DNA of 64,000 bases from Sipunculus nudus (taxonomy: Eukaryota; Annelida; Sipuncula; Golfingiida; Sipunculidae). The stretch lies in contig CM049308.1 in assembly GCA_026874595.1 (NCBI GenBank), forward strand, positions 52,155,624-52,219,623, read 5' to 3'. Position 1 is the stretch's first letter; each line of letters begins with the position of its first letter. Under the pieces are notes generated by a model, which was not told the origin of the DNA, did no database searches, and saw only the letters and a list, made by a program, of their open reading frames with translations. Position numbers and translations under genes: made by a program. Positions 36,101 through 48,755 of this stretch are shown in pieces.

Positions 36101-36109
36101 TAAGTTGTG

Positions 36110-36410
36110 TATCATTCTCACAGGTCCAGTGAATCAGCTTACTTACATGACCCATGGATGTCAGATGACCAAAAGGGCACTGCTCCGACATTGTGAGCTT
36201 AATCAACTCCCTCCAGGGATATAAATTAACAACTTTACAAGCATTGCTACGGAGCTCAGCTGCACCAGAATACCTGCACCAGAGATGGAAAGTTTGTCGG
36301 GCAAGACTCAACCCCGTGCCAATAAACCACGCGGTGGAGGCCAGACCGACAAAAACTAGGAAAAGAAAACCAGTGGTCTGCCAAATGAATGCCCACTTGG
36401 ATTGAGTATA
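36110..36410 (+). pseudogene. repeated gene fragment, broken copy
   Basis: Shares about 180 bp with 48540-48755 on the opposite strand, including GGATATAAA, GGAGCTCAGCTGCACCAG, GGCAAGACTCAAC and GAGGCCAGACCGACAAAAA. Here small indels break the frame, which reads LINSLQGYKL and later EARPTKTRKRKP in different phases. The other copy is open. It is a dispersed protein-coding repeat of unknown function. Confidence 0.5.
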
Positions 36411-37052
36411 AATTCTCTTAAAATTATTGCTCCACACTTACGATGTTTTTTTTTGTTATTGTTTTTAACCTGATGCATGTTTTAAAATATATTGTATATT
36501 TAGGTGATATCCCCATCATTTGCTGGTAAGTTATTACCATGCAAAATTATGGAGAAAAAAGGCAAACTTTTTTTTTACTTTATTTCTTTAGGAGTTATCA
36601 GACACGTGCACTTGCCAAGAAATGAGTTACATCACAGATCATCTCCAAACGTCAAATACTAGTACGAGTATAGTGAAAATAATGGGTTGTATTGTTAACA
36701 TTTGGTATATTTTATGTTACAGTCGGCTGAATGTAACACACACATCATATCGGATGTGTTTATATGCCACACAACTTGAACAGTGGCCAAAGTTAATCAA
36801 TCAGTGCTATATGGCTTGAAGTATAAATTAGATAAAGAAATTTTAAACATTTAAAAACATTTACCCAAGCAGAACCGTGCTTTTCCCTGAGCGCTGGAAA
36901 CCCTTGTGATGCAATGAAATACTGCAGTGAAGTAATATATATATATATTAACTCTGTGATTTAACTTTTCATTATGATGAAAATAAAAATCTTGCGTAAA
37001 TATCAGGTTTAATCATATCTTTTACAAGTTGCTATTAACAATATACTTGCAG

Positions 37053-37102
37053 AATTCAAGCTTTGACGAACAAAGACATTAGGCAGCTGCAGGCCCAGCA
37101 AG
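37053..37102 (+). CDS. small candidate exon
   Basis: Acceptor ATACTTGCAG and donor CAAG|GTAGAC bound a 50-base segment encoding IQALTNKDIRQLQAQQ. It exits in phase 1. Both the next candidate segment (37276) and that at 38219 accept that phase. No family is recognised. Confidence 0.25.
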
Positions 37103-37275
37103 GTAGACCCTTACAACATCTGTTGTCAACAGATGAACCACATGTACCCACTCCTTTGGGTGAAGTACAACAGGGCTTTGTTCACATTTAATTTTATTTA
37201 AATAAAGACCGTAGTAGAAAGTTTATAAATTCATGAAAGTTTGCATTTTTCAGAAATTCAACTCTTATGTTCCAG

Positions 37276-37397
37276 ATACAGTGGCAACTCCTGCAGTCAG
37301 CACATCTACAAAATCCTCTGCAGCCAGTCATCCCACAGAAGCCATGCTTGATTGTACTGTATTGCTGTTATTTTCTACAAACTTGAATAATGCATGA
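37276..37397 (+). CDS. candidate exon, Ser/Thr-rich
   Basis: The acceptor CTTATGTTCCAG is followed by a frame that completes a GAT codon with the exon at 37053. It encodes DTVATPAVSTSTKSSAASH, then a hydrophobic end and TGA. Composition is low-complexity and no domain is seen. Confidence 0.25.
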
Positions 37398-38218
37398 CAT
37401 ATATTAATCAACTAGCAATTAGTCTACTCAGAAACCTGATAGGAAAATGGCTGATTATGTGATGTGAACCCCTGTCAATAAAAAGAAACACTATACAAGG
37501 AAAATCTTGGGTAACATTAAACTCTGCCTATTACCCAGTATGTAAAATTGAAAGTATAGAATTGAATAAAAACAAGTCTACGAATACTCCTTTTTAGACT
37601 TCAACTTGACTGTAATCGCACTTTTATGAATATTCTTATACCAAGTGATCGCCGGGAATCCTTTGCATTGCAAAATATTTTCAACACGAACAAGAAAACC
37701 ATAATGTAAATGGTTTGTTCACACGTCGTAAAGAGAATCAAGAACAAAATCTGTTCAAGTGGAGTAGATGATAAATGTACCAGGCTGCTTGTAATGACAG
37801 GAAATGAAATAGTGTAGAAACACATTCAGCAAGCCTACTATTGGGACAAGAACTCCAATCCCCCTCATCCGCATCTACCAACATGTCACAAATGAACACA
37901 TCTTCCTAAACAATCAGCTGAAAATGCGCAATCACTACCTACACTAATTTTTGCGATGTGCGCACCCATGCAAGTAGTCCAGCAGTGATATTTGTGTAAT
38001 TGGTTCGTGTTGATGGATATTTACGACTTGCATTCTTCATATACATGTTACAAATGTGTTTGAAAACTAATGGCCAGTACTGAAGTACTACACCTGGTGT
38101 ACATCCCATTGCACAGGTTGGCATTAGGCCTGTAGGCCTTGTTATGAAACTTGAGCAAGAGCGTCTTGTCAGCTTTTTTTTCTTATTGTAAATATAAATA
38201 TTTTATCCTTTGTCCCAG

Positions 38219-38311
38219 GTTATGTCGTTACAGGCTATCCTGACTTCGTGCTAGAAGTCGCTCTTCACAAAACCGCTCGGAATAAAGATCATAAAAAACC
38301 AAAAACACAAG
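38219..38311 (+). CDS. candidate internal exon
   Basis: Bounded by TTTGTCCCAG and CAAG|GTAACC, with 30 full codons: YVVTGYPDFVLEVALHKT followed by a lysine-rich tail. Entry and exit are phase 1. It is GC-richer than its flanks and sits in a cluster of weak exon candidates. No family is recognised. Confidence 0.3.
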
Positions 38312-39727
38312 GTAACCAACAAAGATGAGTGTGCTATTGCAGACTCCTCCGGATTAGCAAAGAATATCTGCATGGAGCAGCACACTTCGCAATTTTAGAT
38401 GAATTTGGCACAAGGAACATATTTAACAATAAGTCAACTGTCATCACACGTACTGCAGACATAATCATTCCCAGTGATATCAGGTCAGCTACAGCCAGTT
38501 TGGTAAATCCGACTACATCACCAAGAACAAAATTGTAGTAATGCACTGACAGGTCCAAGAATAAATAATATCAGCATATGATGATTACTGTCCATTGCAT
38601 GTTTTATGAAAAAAAAAATTTGGGGGAGGTTAAATGAATGGTTGGTCATTCAGTTCCCTTTTTTAATTGAACACCTGTACAAGACATTTCTCTGGCTGCC
38701 TGACAAACAGGCCTGTATAAAGTTGGAAGAGTATATGCAAAGATTGAAGACCTACTTCTACAAGGGTTGAAGACCTACTTCTACAAGGGTGGAAAAAGAA
38801 ATGTGTGTGGCTCAGTGACGATGAGTGTAGATGTTTGGTTCCTTCACGAAGAGATCAATCGAATATGCACACCGTGGATCTATTATAAGGGACATGCAGC
38901 TACCCATCAGCGGCCCAAGGGGGAGTTACAAACAGTTAAATGCAACTCATATCATGTTATATTTTTATCTGACCTGAGTCATTTGTGCTTACAGCAATCA
39001 CTCTTTGTCCGTCGTCCTTCCGTAACCGTTTGACCTTTAAAATTCTAACTTTACCTCCCGTTACACCCCGAGAGGGTATCTCCTGGGAAAAGGTTCCTGG
39101 AAACCTGAAATTAGGTTATTGTGACCTATACTTAGCGAAATGGGGGGGGGGGGGGCAATATGACTTTTATGCACTCAGTGAGTCAGATGTGGCACAACTT
39201 GTATCTATTTGGGTTAGAGTGATCTTACAGGACATACAGGGACATGGCGAAGCTGTTAACTGTGGAACTGTATGCACACTGGCAGATTTTAACTATTTTT
39301 ATTTAGACTTGTTCATATCCTAGTAATAGCAGAGTGTTATATGAAAAGAGGGCGCACTCCGTATCTAAACAATGGCGAAGGATTGACCGCAGCGCCCCCG
39401 TGTGGCGGGGAAGACGGCAAAGATAGTGAGCCGGTTTGGCCCTCGTCACACAGAAACCACTGTTACGCTGCCCACAACAGTTCCAGCAACCAAGGAGGAT
39501 GGGACACATCACTTATCGTTTCCAAAGGAATAGCAGATGTAGGAGGCCTTCCCCCCCCCCCCCCCCCCCCCCCCCCCCGACGATGAATTAATGCCATGTG
39601 TGTGTTGTAATATTAAAGTTATGATAATTACCACTCCCCCTTATTTAAAAGGTTAGTACATAACCAAAATGCAAGCTGCTGGACTATTTCAGAGACAGGT
39701 GGTCTTTCAGACAGGTTCCAGTGTGTA

Positions 39728-39786
<59 letters not shown>

Positions 39787-40090
39787 TAAACTTAAAATTT
39801 GTCTTACCTGCTCCATTGTTCTTAGAATCCTCATTCTGTGTTCAAACTGTTCCCCATACTGTTACTGTTGTAAGAAGACGCTACCAAACATTCCAAAACA
39901 CCAGTGAGTTGGATGTGAATCAGATGCTAACTGTAATGGGGAGAATGATTCTATCTTTCCTGTGTTAGTCTTCAGGAAATACCAGGTAAAAACTTCTATC
40001 ATATCATTTACAAAATGTAAGACTTCTGCGTAGTTCATTGATAGTTCAGGTCTGCAAGGGACCCTGAAATTCAAAATGTCCCTTACTTAA
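38312..40090. other. no gene; homopolymers and microsatellites
   Basis: Contains a G-run (39143-39156), a 28-base C-run (39551-39578) and a (TG)n(TA)n microsatellite (about 39721-39782). Frames across the C-run would encode poly-proline and are not credible. A GCGCCCCCGTGTGGCG word near 39388 resembles the CTCF-like motif of the tandem arrays on the opposite strand. Confidence 0.5.
38740..38795. repeat. 24-bp direct tandem duplication
   Basis: TTGAAGACCTACTTCTACAA followed by GGG occurs twice back to back. Confidence 0.85.
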
Positions 40091-40680
40091 GTAGTGGGTT
40101 AACTCAAGTTTGAAGCCAATCTGTCTAACCAAAGCAGAATTATCATCCATAAATTAATTTGTAATTGGATGGGCCCTGTCACCTTGAACATTAACCCCAA
40201 ATCGGAAAGTCTTTCCCTATTGGCAGGTGAATAATATATTGAAGATGGAAGATTTTTTTATGAAAAGTTTAGCTTGAAATGCATGCATATTCCCTTTAAA
40301 AAAATGGTTCCTGTGGCCTTGACCTTTGGACCCCCATACCGACAGGGTTCTTACTTCAGTGGTGAGCAATAAACATGATAAGTTTGAAATCAATATGTCA
40401 AACTAAACTGGAGTTATCAGCTGGAACAGTTTTCTTTAGTGAACAAATGGCCAGTGTGACATTTACCTTGTGACCCCAAATTCATTGGCAAGTCAGCTAA
40501 ATGTGCAAGATGGAAAGTTTGGGATGAAAAGATTTGCTTAAAATGCAGCCATAATCTTTTTTTCAAATATGTGTCTTGTGACCTTGACCGCATGACCCAA
40601 AAATTATACAGGTTCTTTCTTAAGTTGTGGGCCATGTGTAAATAAAAAAATTTAAAAAAAAAAAACAATATTTAGGAGGA
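40090..40680 (+). repeat. tandem repeat, unit about 280 bp
   Basis: Two diverged copies containing ACCTTG(A/T), CCCCAAAT, GGCA(A/G)GT, AAGATGGAA and TTGCTTGAAATGCA-like words followed by a CTTGACC tract. No coding sequence is seen. Confidence 0.55.
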
Positions 40681-41365
40681 TATAACGCAAAAATGGGTAT
40701 AGGGAAATCCTTGTTGGATTCCGTTGACCTACTGATCAGTGAATAAATTTTTATCCCACCAGTCTTTTGTTAATTTCAGGTTACGTTCTCAGGTTTTTGA
40801 ATTCACTTGCACAACATTGTGTCCATCAAAGAAGGATAAAAGCTTTAAGTTCTGACAAATTCACAAAAAAAAAAAAAAAAAACCTTGGGTAAATAATAGG
40901 TAACGCTGTCAGGGTTTGTCATTTTTTCAGTTTCAACGCCGTTTTGTTAAGTGAGGAATATAGAAATAATATTTCTAGAAGCAAGCGATTATAACAGATG
41001 CAGATTACGAAAGCAGTAAATCGCAATATAACCTGGATAAGCGGTTTATCATGATTTTTTTCTACTGTTCGGCTTGCTGGTTAGGGAAATAAATTTCTGA
41101 CCAATCACCATTTAGTTTACATCCATGTATTTCCGTTATTGCGTAATGGTTTTTGGCCTCTACTTACTCTTTTTAAATTTAAACGTGGGATGGGACATAT
41201 TGAAATGTGCCATCTAAAAAAGTAAAACCATACGAAATAAAATTATTTAAATCTGTTTTCATTTTTTTCAGTAGCTGACTCGCTGAAAAGCATATGTATG
41301 TATGAACAAAACAATACATCTATTGGGACTCGATATCTCACCAGGAGGACGCAGTGGTATTGTTG

Positions 41366-41381
41366 CGAGTCCTAGGACTCG
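41366..41381. repeat. perfect 16-bp palindrome
   Basis: CGAGTCCT joined directly to AGGACTCG, 160 bp upstream of the THAP remnant. Confidence 0.8.
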
Positions 41382-41539
41382 GTCAAGCAAATTTGTAGTT
41401 GAAAAACTGCCGCAATCTACCTGGCCGAAGGCCCTGGGCCAAAACGACAGCGTCTGTTTCGACAGCGTGATGACGTCACAACCAGAACCCAGTGGCCAAG
41501 CTGGCCGCAGCATCTTTATTACCGTTTGATATACCTGAG

Positions 41540-41960
41540 AAAATGCGTTGTGTTGTAGAACGATTGTGTAGGACTGCACAGCTTCCCTTCATTGTTGAAG
41601 CCACATACCCGTGTCTTGTCCGTCAGAAGAGGCCGAACTGGACACCAAGCATGACTTCTGTCATTTACTCGCCTCGTTATTATGAGGGGGCTCAGATGAA
41701 GCCAAGAGGCTACAGAAGCCGTCTTACATTGAAACCAGCGGCAGTTCCCAATGTCCAGCTAGCACTGGACAAGGTCAAAACTTTCAGTCTACACGACCAA
41801 AAAGCCGTAAAACGTCCGTCCCCTCCACGCTGTCAGTAGGCACAGATCGGAAATCCCCAACAAGGACGTCACGAGATGGCGTCACGCACTCTGAGACGAC
41901 TAGGAAGAGGAGACGTCTGGTGACAAGTTTTGTACATATTCCAATCGGTAATCATATTTA
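41540..41960 (+). pseudogene. THAP-domain remnant
   Basis: The plus strand reads MRCVV near 41541, then RQKRPNWTPSMTSVI, then RLTLKPAAVPNVQLA. This matches the later part of a THAP zinc finger: an N-W-T-P-S segment, a hydrophobic V-I-C-S-x-H-F stretch and a final L-K-x-x-A-V-P. THAP domains are sequence-specific DNA-binding C2CH fingers often found in P-element-type transposases. Here the C and H/F of the core have become Y, P and Y, and the N-terminal cysteines are out of place, so the finger is broken. A basic segment (TTRKRRRLVTSF) follows in another frame. There is no intron, so this looks like a decayed single-exon or transposon copy. Confidence 0.55.
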
Positions 41961-42739
41961 GAAGACCAGATGTGAAACGATCACACTTGCACGATTGTAG
42001 GCGGAGCGGTAGGTCGCCCATCAGCATTGTTGTCAATATAAACAAAGCCAGCTGATGTCAACATAGTGCCTTGCGGTATTGTTGTTAGTCCATGGGCGTG
42101 TTGGTTAGCTTCCAGCCTTGACCGTAAAGTGTACATGCCCTGACCGTAAAGTCTACATGCCTAGCACAGTTCCTTCCTTTGGTTTACTCGAGATTGAATG
42201 TCCAAGGGTAAAGACTGTTCTAGAGGTTAATTACCTTTAATTGTCATGTTGTGGCCTCCAGCTCGATAGGAAGCATGAGTTTTATACTCAGGTTAAAACC
42301 CTGCTCGTAGTCACTGGTCTGGAGAAAAGAGAATTTTTTATTTAGTCAGCCTAGGACTTCCTCCTGGAGACAATTTATTTTGATCTGGATTTCTGGCAAC
42401 TCGTGAGGGATAGAATAGACCAGTACAACTTAAAATTACTTTAAAAATTTAAGTAATCCTTAAGAACGCATAGTAATGAAAGCTTTTGAGCTAATTTTAT
42501 GTCATTTGTAATGTTAAAATTAAAAATGTATTCCTAAATAATCAACAAATCTTAACATTTATTATGACAATCTGTGTACAAAATACAGATGCCGCCACCA
42601 GTTTACGGGATCTGACAAACCTATTCATGATCAAAATACAAGGAAAGAATTGTGGCAATCCATGCATTAATAGTCAAGATATTTAGATTTTGTATAAGGT
42701 TTTTTTATATTTTTTTCTTGGCGTACTTTAAAGCGTCGA

Positions 42740-42870
42740 AGCTCGGAGGATATAGGTTGCAGTGACGTAATTTCAGGTTTCAAAGGAGATTTCTTATTGA
42801 TCTGGATCCGAACTAAAAAGTTTCTAGGTCCAGCGGTTACGATGTGTGCCCTGCTAAAGCCGTGGTCCCA
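42740..42870 (+). repeat. family A repeat, isolated partial copy
   Basis: Contains AATTTCAGGTTTC, AGTTTCTAGGTCCAG and GATGTGTGCCCTGCT in the same order as the units at 735-1800 and 43780-44710. Confidence 0.65.
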
Positions 42871-43400
42871 ACCCGCCGTACTTGCAAGTGCGTACTGTCA
42901 ACTTGCAAAAACGTGGGCACAATTTGGTGATCCGTACTTCGTGAGTAACGCCTCAGTACGGATTTGGGAGCAAGCAGACACGCCGTAGCACTTTTAGTGC
43001 ACGAGGAACTTTCGCTGCGTTCGGGCTGCGGATTCACCTCCGACACCTGGCGGAAAAACTCACGTTCATCGCACTTACAACGCGAGTGAGTAAGTACACC
43101 GTACGATAACGTGACAATCGCACGGAGATGGTACGTTACAAGCATGTTGTAAGCACGTACAACTCACCACGTGCGCAAAGTACGATGCACGCAATCGCTC
43201 ACGGGCCACGTACTTCCACCCTGGGCAACCGTGCGGTTGACGTACTCCCCGCCCTACTCTTGCGACTCCCTCCCCACGTTTTCAGAAAAAAAAAAAAAAC
43301 GTGGCGGCCGTGGCCTCCAAAAAAAAAAAAAAAAAAAGTACGGACTAAAAACACGCACGGAGGGTTGTGACTGGGGCTCAACGGGTGGACGAAGTACAAA
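42870..43400. other. CpG-rich segment with two internal A-runs
   Basis: Much richer in G+C and CpG than its surroundings, with a dozen CGTAC/GTACG words. A-runs at about 43288 and 43320 enclose GTGGCGGCCGTGGCCTCC. Frames on both strands are open by chance of composition and show no domain. A nested pair of A-tailed retroposons is a reasonable guess. Confidence 0.4.
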
Positions 43401-43779
43401 GCGCCATACCTATACCTCAGTTGAGTTTGAAAATATTGGAAAATATTCACCATCTCCACATACTTTGTTTGACTTAATTCTGCATTTATCTGTAAACCTT
43501 ATGTATCCACGATTTAAAAAAAAGGTGTATTATTATTCAATATTTTTTAATAGATAGTACTGATAATCATAACAAGTGACCCGTAGGTCATGACGCTCAG
43601 CCGAATGACATGTTGACAATGTCTTTGCACAGACAACTAATTAAGATAATGTAGGTGGTATCATTGTTCATGAATATAAGCTAAAGTTCATCAAGACGCA
43701 TAAGCACAACAAATCTGATGACAAACCAACCGGCCTTTCATGAGGAATCTGACAATTTCTGTGTATTTTTTTATAATTT

Positions 43780-44710
43780 CTTGGGTACATACCCCAAAAC
43801 TCTGAGAATATAGTTCACTGTGACCCAATTTCAGGTTTCCAAGAAGATTTTCATAGACCTCCCTGGATTTTAGGTTAGAAGATTCCAGGTCCAATGTTTA
43901 TGGTTTGTGCCCTGCTTTGGTATCAATATTTTTAAAATTATGATGGGGGTGCTTATAAGCCCAATAGCTCAAAGAATATGGGTAAGAGAGACCTAATTTC
44001 AGGTTTCCATGTAGATTTTTCATGTACCTCTCTGGCTGTAAAGTTAGAAGATTCTAGGTCTAGTTGTCCCGATTTGAGCCCTGTTAACAGATGACCGCAT
44101 CTTTTAAGGTCTCAAAAATAGATAAAGAAATAGTAAAAAAAAAAATAAAAATACAGGTGGCACCACCAGTCTGCAGAAACTGATGAAAAACTCCATGATG
44201 AACATCCTTGCAAAGAATCATGGTGATTAATGCATTATTTTTTTCAGATACTTGAGCTTTTGTATCAAATTTTTCATTATACTGTGGGGGGGGGGGGGGG
44301 GGTACATCGGAGCCCCATAGCTTTAAGAATATGGGTACCTGAGACCTAATTCCAGGTTTCCAAGGAGACTTTTCATGGGCCTTCCTGCATGTCGAGACAG
44401 AAGATTATAAGTCCAGCAGTTATGATTTGTGCCCTGTTAACAGATGATGGCATCTTTTAAGGTCTCAAAAGAAAGAGAACAAATCGAAAAAAGTACTTGT
44501 GGCGCCACAAGTCTGAAAATATTGATGAAACACTCGATGATCAATATCCATGCAAAGAACCATTGTGATCAATGCATATGTTGTTCAGATACTTGAGCTT
44601 TTGTATCAAATTTTTCATTATTCTGGGGATACTTCGGAGCCCCATTGCTTATAGAATATGGATAACAGAGACCTAATTTTAGGTTTCCAAGGAGACTTTT
44701 CAAGGAACTC
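43780..44710 (+). repeat. dispersed tandem repeat array, family A, second cluster
   Basis: Four copies begin near 43793, 43959, 44313 and 44640, with spacings of about 166, 354 and 327 bp. Each has GAATATGG(G/A)TA, GAGACCTAATTTCAGGTTTC and TGCCCTG words. A G-run (44285-44302) lies between copies. It is the same family as 735-1800, in the same orientation. Confidence 0.75.
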
Positions 44711-44749
44711 TCTTGCTGTACTTGCATATCACGAGAAAATTATCGCAAT

Positions 44750-46650
44750 ACATGTCATACATGAGATACATTATTATGACATCTATCATATTTACATTCC
44801 ATACTCATTATTTTTTTACAACTGTCATAATCGACAACCACATATACTGCCAATAGATGTGAGTTTGATGTACATTAAAAAGTCCAAAGTACTTAAAGTA
44901 TGTGCATATAATAGCTCTGAAAATGTTTTATGCATGTAGAATAATATCCAATGATTTATGCTTCATTTATAACATATAACAAGCTATGTGTTTGTAATTT
45001 TTAAGAATAATAATTGATAGTCGAGGGGTAAATATTTATTTTTCAGATATAACTATATATACATGATATTGTTCATTTAAAAATAGTAATTTAGTTTGAA
45101 AAAAATATAAGAAAGGTTTAAGTGACTACTTGTGTCACACAACAGATTGAATATGAGGTGTTAATGGTCCAGAATAAGGATTTCACATGCAGTTCCAAAA
45201 TAGGAACACATTGATGAAAGTCTTGAAGTCACACCATCCAGTACTTAAGGTCTTTATGAAAGCAAATGTGTGAATGCATGTCTTTATCAATGCTAAAACT
45301 TAGCAGTATTTATCATACAGATATTTGTTAATAAAATTATTAAATGAAGGCATTGCCCAGCACCTGCCTCTAGTTGCATTAATCCGGCACTGCTGGTATC
45401 ATTTTCTTCCATATTATATATATATATATAACTTGACAGTAAATTTTTGACACAAAAAAACGTCAATTAAACTAATAATATTTGTGCAATGTTCATCAAA
45501 ACATATCTACAAATGGATTCACAATGCAAAAGTTCAGACTGAAACTCAAATCCAATACTGAGAAAAAGTGCATCATTGTATTTTATAAAAAAAAAACAGT
45601 AGGAGATGCACCTATCTGGTCACCAACAAGGCTATCCAACTTTCTGGCTGATAAATCCATCCACTCCTGCAAATGAGCAATTTGAGCCACAGCAAACATA
45701 CAGATGGACACCATGCGAAAACAATAGCAGATGGCACCATCAGATGGAGGGATCTATGAGCATGCTCAATTTAAGGCTAAAACCGCAAATCACTGCTAAA
45801 AGGGGCATTAATGTATTCTATAGAAATGGGAAGACAGGTGGCTGTCTCATCTAAAAAAACACGCTCAAACAAGGAAGGATGTTCAAAATTTTAGACCAAT
45901 ACACTGAATTATTCCTAATTATGAGAAATTCCGACTCGAAGCAAAGGAAGGCAGATGGCACAACCAGGCTTTTTTAAGCACAACTTCACAGGTGAGTGAA
46001 TAACTATGAAGATTTTGAGAAGTTTAGGGTATCATAGCAGTTCTCCAGAAACGAATGCTGGTGTGGTGGAAGCTGCGTTAGAACACAGTATAATAGAAAC
46101 CCTTGTTTTGGCGGATACAATTATAATAGATGCGTAAGTACATATTATGAAACCTTATTCAGGTAGTTAATAGAAAAGAAACTCGAACGATTGGAAGGAA
46201 AAAAAAAACTCCCAGAGACAAATGTACTGAGTGAACAGGGTGACTTAACTTGTTCATAAACATGTGGAGGCTTCAGAATCATCTGACAGAATCAGTATAT
46301 TAGAATACACGTAAAAAAAGAAGGGGCGACTTTCAAGGGGTAATGTGAACTTGCCTTTAAGAATGTTATAGTCCCAATTTTCCGGCGTTTTTAATGGATC
46401 TTCGGTTTAGGACCTGCTCTTTAATTAAAGAAGTCCAGTGAGAAATGTAAAGGCGGTATACTGCATTGGTGTTTGTTTGGAAACCTTAGACCTTACCAAG
46501 GCATTCGAAGCTGTTAACCTACGTCACCAGACTTGGGGACATGAAACCACTCTTTCAATAAAACAAAATTACACTTATATAAGGTGTTTATTTGCTCTCT
46601 TGTAACATTGCATTACTATTATTATTATATAAATACTGAAGTATGCCTAA
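44750..46650. other. no gene recognised
   Basis: AT-rich DNA. A GC-richer patch near 45600-45850 has open frames without a domain. Near 46107 the word TTTTGGCGGATACAATTATA also occurs at 61687. Confidence 0.35.
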
Positions 46651-46890
46651 AGATGGTTTCAAATGTAGTATGACTGCAATAGGTCGGTTTTTTTGTTGAT
46701 TCAATGTGGATTTTATATTTTTTTCTTCAGCATCCTAAATATTAAAAATTAAAAATATGAGGGACAAGTGGTTTCAAATGTAGTATAACTACAATGAGTC
46801 GTTTTTTTTGTTGATTCATTGTGGATTTTATATTTTTTTCTTCTGCATCCTAAATATTAAAAATTATAAATATAATATGAAGGACAAGTA
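46651..46890. repeat. tandem duplication, unit about 117 bp
   Basis: Two adjacent copies of a block from TGGTTTCAAATGTAGTAT through CATCCTAAATATTAAAAATT, followed by GGACAAGT. Confidence 0.85.
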
Positions 46891-48530
46891 CTGGAATGAC
46901 AATCTTTATATAATTTAAAAAAATTCATATTTACAGACATGTTTCTGAAATATAATATTTACTGAGAATTCTTGTTGTACATATAGGGTAAACCCAAAAC
47001 AACCATCGACAAGGAACATTATTGACATCATGGATCAGAGTAGTCATGGGATAGAGGCAGGAATCGAAACCCATCTTAGTTCATCATTGAGCCAAAAGGG
47101 AATGGAATATAATGTATTTTGCAATCATGCGAGTTGTAAGTTGATTTATTACAGATAAAATGTAAATGATTCACATAGTTTATATTTTAATAGATTCACG
47201 TACTGTGTATATTTTGTGTATATTTTAATAGATTCACATACTATGAATATTTTAATAAAGTGTTTACATGTTACATTTGAAGTTGTTAAAACGTGACAAT
47301 GCTTGATTTATGTATGTATCGTTTACCTTTAGCATGTTAACCCATTTAAAATTCAGAGTTCAATGGTTTTACTCAACACCTACAATTGTAATCTGGAAAA
47401 ATATACATTGACGAAAGCATTTCTAAACCCATATCTTTATTTCGCTATGATGAACTCCAGTCCCTCTCAAGTTTTGTCAAGAGTTTCATAATCATAGTTA
47501 ATCACATATTAGGATTAAATCCCCTTGTTGATCTCTGGTACCACTTCGTTGCATTCGCCTGTGTTGGCAGCATCTCTCTTCTCCATTGCACAGTTCGAGT
47601 GAACAGTGTCCTAATATCCTGTTAGTCCACAAAAGTGACACCACTTGCATCCCATTTAAATAATTTCAGACTCTTTTAAAGTGACATTTGAGATCAACAC
47701 ATTGGAGTTTCCATTTTCTACCAACATTATTAATATTGTTTTCCCAATGGATAAAATATAATATGCATGTTGTAATCGGTTATGAGAGCAGTAAGCTGAC
47801 ACTTGTACCTCTTGGAACAACCCTTTAACGAAGTTTAACTGGCAGTCATTGAAGCGGCGTCAAGTAAACAGGACAAGCTGTGACACTGAAATGTGCAAGC
47901 TGTATCCTGAAATCGTTGTAAATTTCAGAGCCCTCGATGTTAAGGAACAGCTGTACTAAAGGGCGATATCGTTTATTTGAAACTATAGTCCGACAGTCAA
48001 ACCCTCGATTTCGAGTGAAGCGATCATTCGAGTCCGCATACAATACTTATGCATTTTCATGATCTTTGAATCCTACTTATAAATATTAGAGAGGGTGTCG
48101 CCCTGACAACTTTAAGCATTTTGCGTAAAACTCATTAATATACATATATTAAAGCCGTCGCCATTATTGGAACTTTGCTGACGAATTACGTTGAAAAATT
48201 TAGAATTGTTAATAAATTTCATTTTTTTTTAAACTGAAAATGTTGTGTGCGTGGTATTAGTCTGTGTCTTTGACATTTACACCTCCTATTTAAAGTATTT
48301 TGTTTAAGGTCTCAATAGCCGCTTGCTGCCAACTGAGGGGTTGTAAGACTATTAAGTGTTCAGTCAATTGGCATGATACCATTCAATCAAGTGAAAGTGG
48401 TAACTGAAGTTGCGATAAAAATGAAAGGTAATTGTAAATGAGCTTGATTGCACAGTATATCATAAACATAAGATTATACTTTCAATAATACATACCACTT
48501 TTACATGGAAAGCGGCTTCAAACAGCGAAT
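46891..48530. other. no gene recognised
   Basis: AT-rich DNA. A roughly 40-bp direct repeat (ATATTTTAATAGATTCAC) is present near 47185 and 47220. Confidence 0.35.
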
Positions 48531-48539
48531 TGAGCAATC

Positions 48540-48755
48540 AATTTTCCTTTCCTAGTTTTTTGTCGGTCTGGCCTCTAACACGTGGTTTATTGCCTCGAGT
48601 TGAGTCTTGCCCGAGGAACATTTCATCTCTGGGGTTCCTGGTGCAGCTGAGCTCCGCAGGAATGTTTGCGAAGTTGTTCATTTTATATCCCTGCAGGGAT
48701 TTGATTAAGCCAACAATGTTGGAACTGTGCCTATTTGATCTGAAATAATACAAGA
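48540..48755 (-). CDS. repeated gene fragment, open copy
   Basis: The minus strand has an acceptor-like TTGTATTATTTCAG followed by an open segment reading SNIVGLIKSLQGYKMNNFA, then AELSCTRNPRDEMFLGQD and RGNKPRVRGQTDKKLGKEN. Basic residues cluster at the C-terminal end. The same sequence, broken, occurs at 36110-36410 on the plus strand. No domain is recognised. It lies about 550 bp outside the left end of the DDE transposon and is not part of it. Confidence 0.4.

Noticed and set aside
38219-38541. Splicing of the 38219 exon to an open segment at 38342
   Set aside because: The phases agree, but the intron would be about 30 bases, too short for animal splicing.
39341-39586. 81-codon frame ending in poly-proline
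   Set aside because: It depends on translating a 28-base C-run and has no other protein-like feature.
43171-43557. 128-codon frame with lysine runs
   Set aside because: The lysines come from two A-runs in a CpG-rich repeat; no domain is seen.
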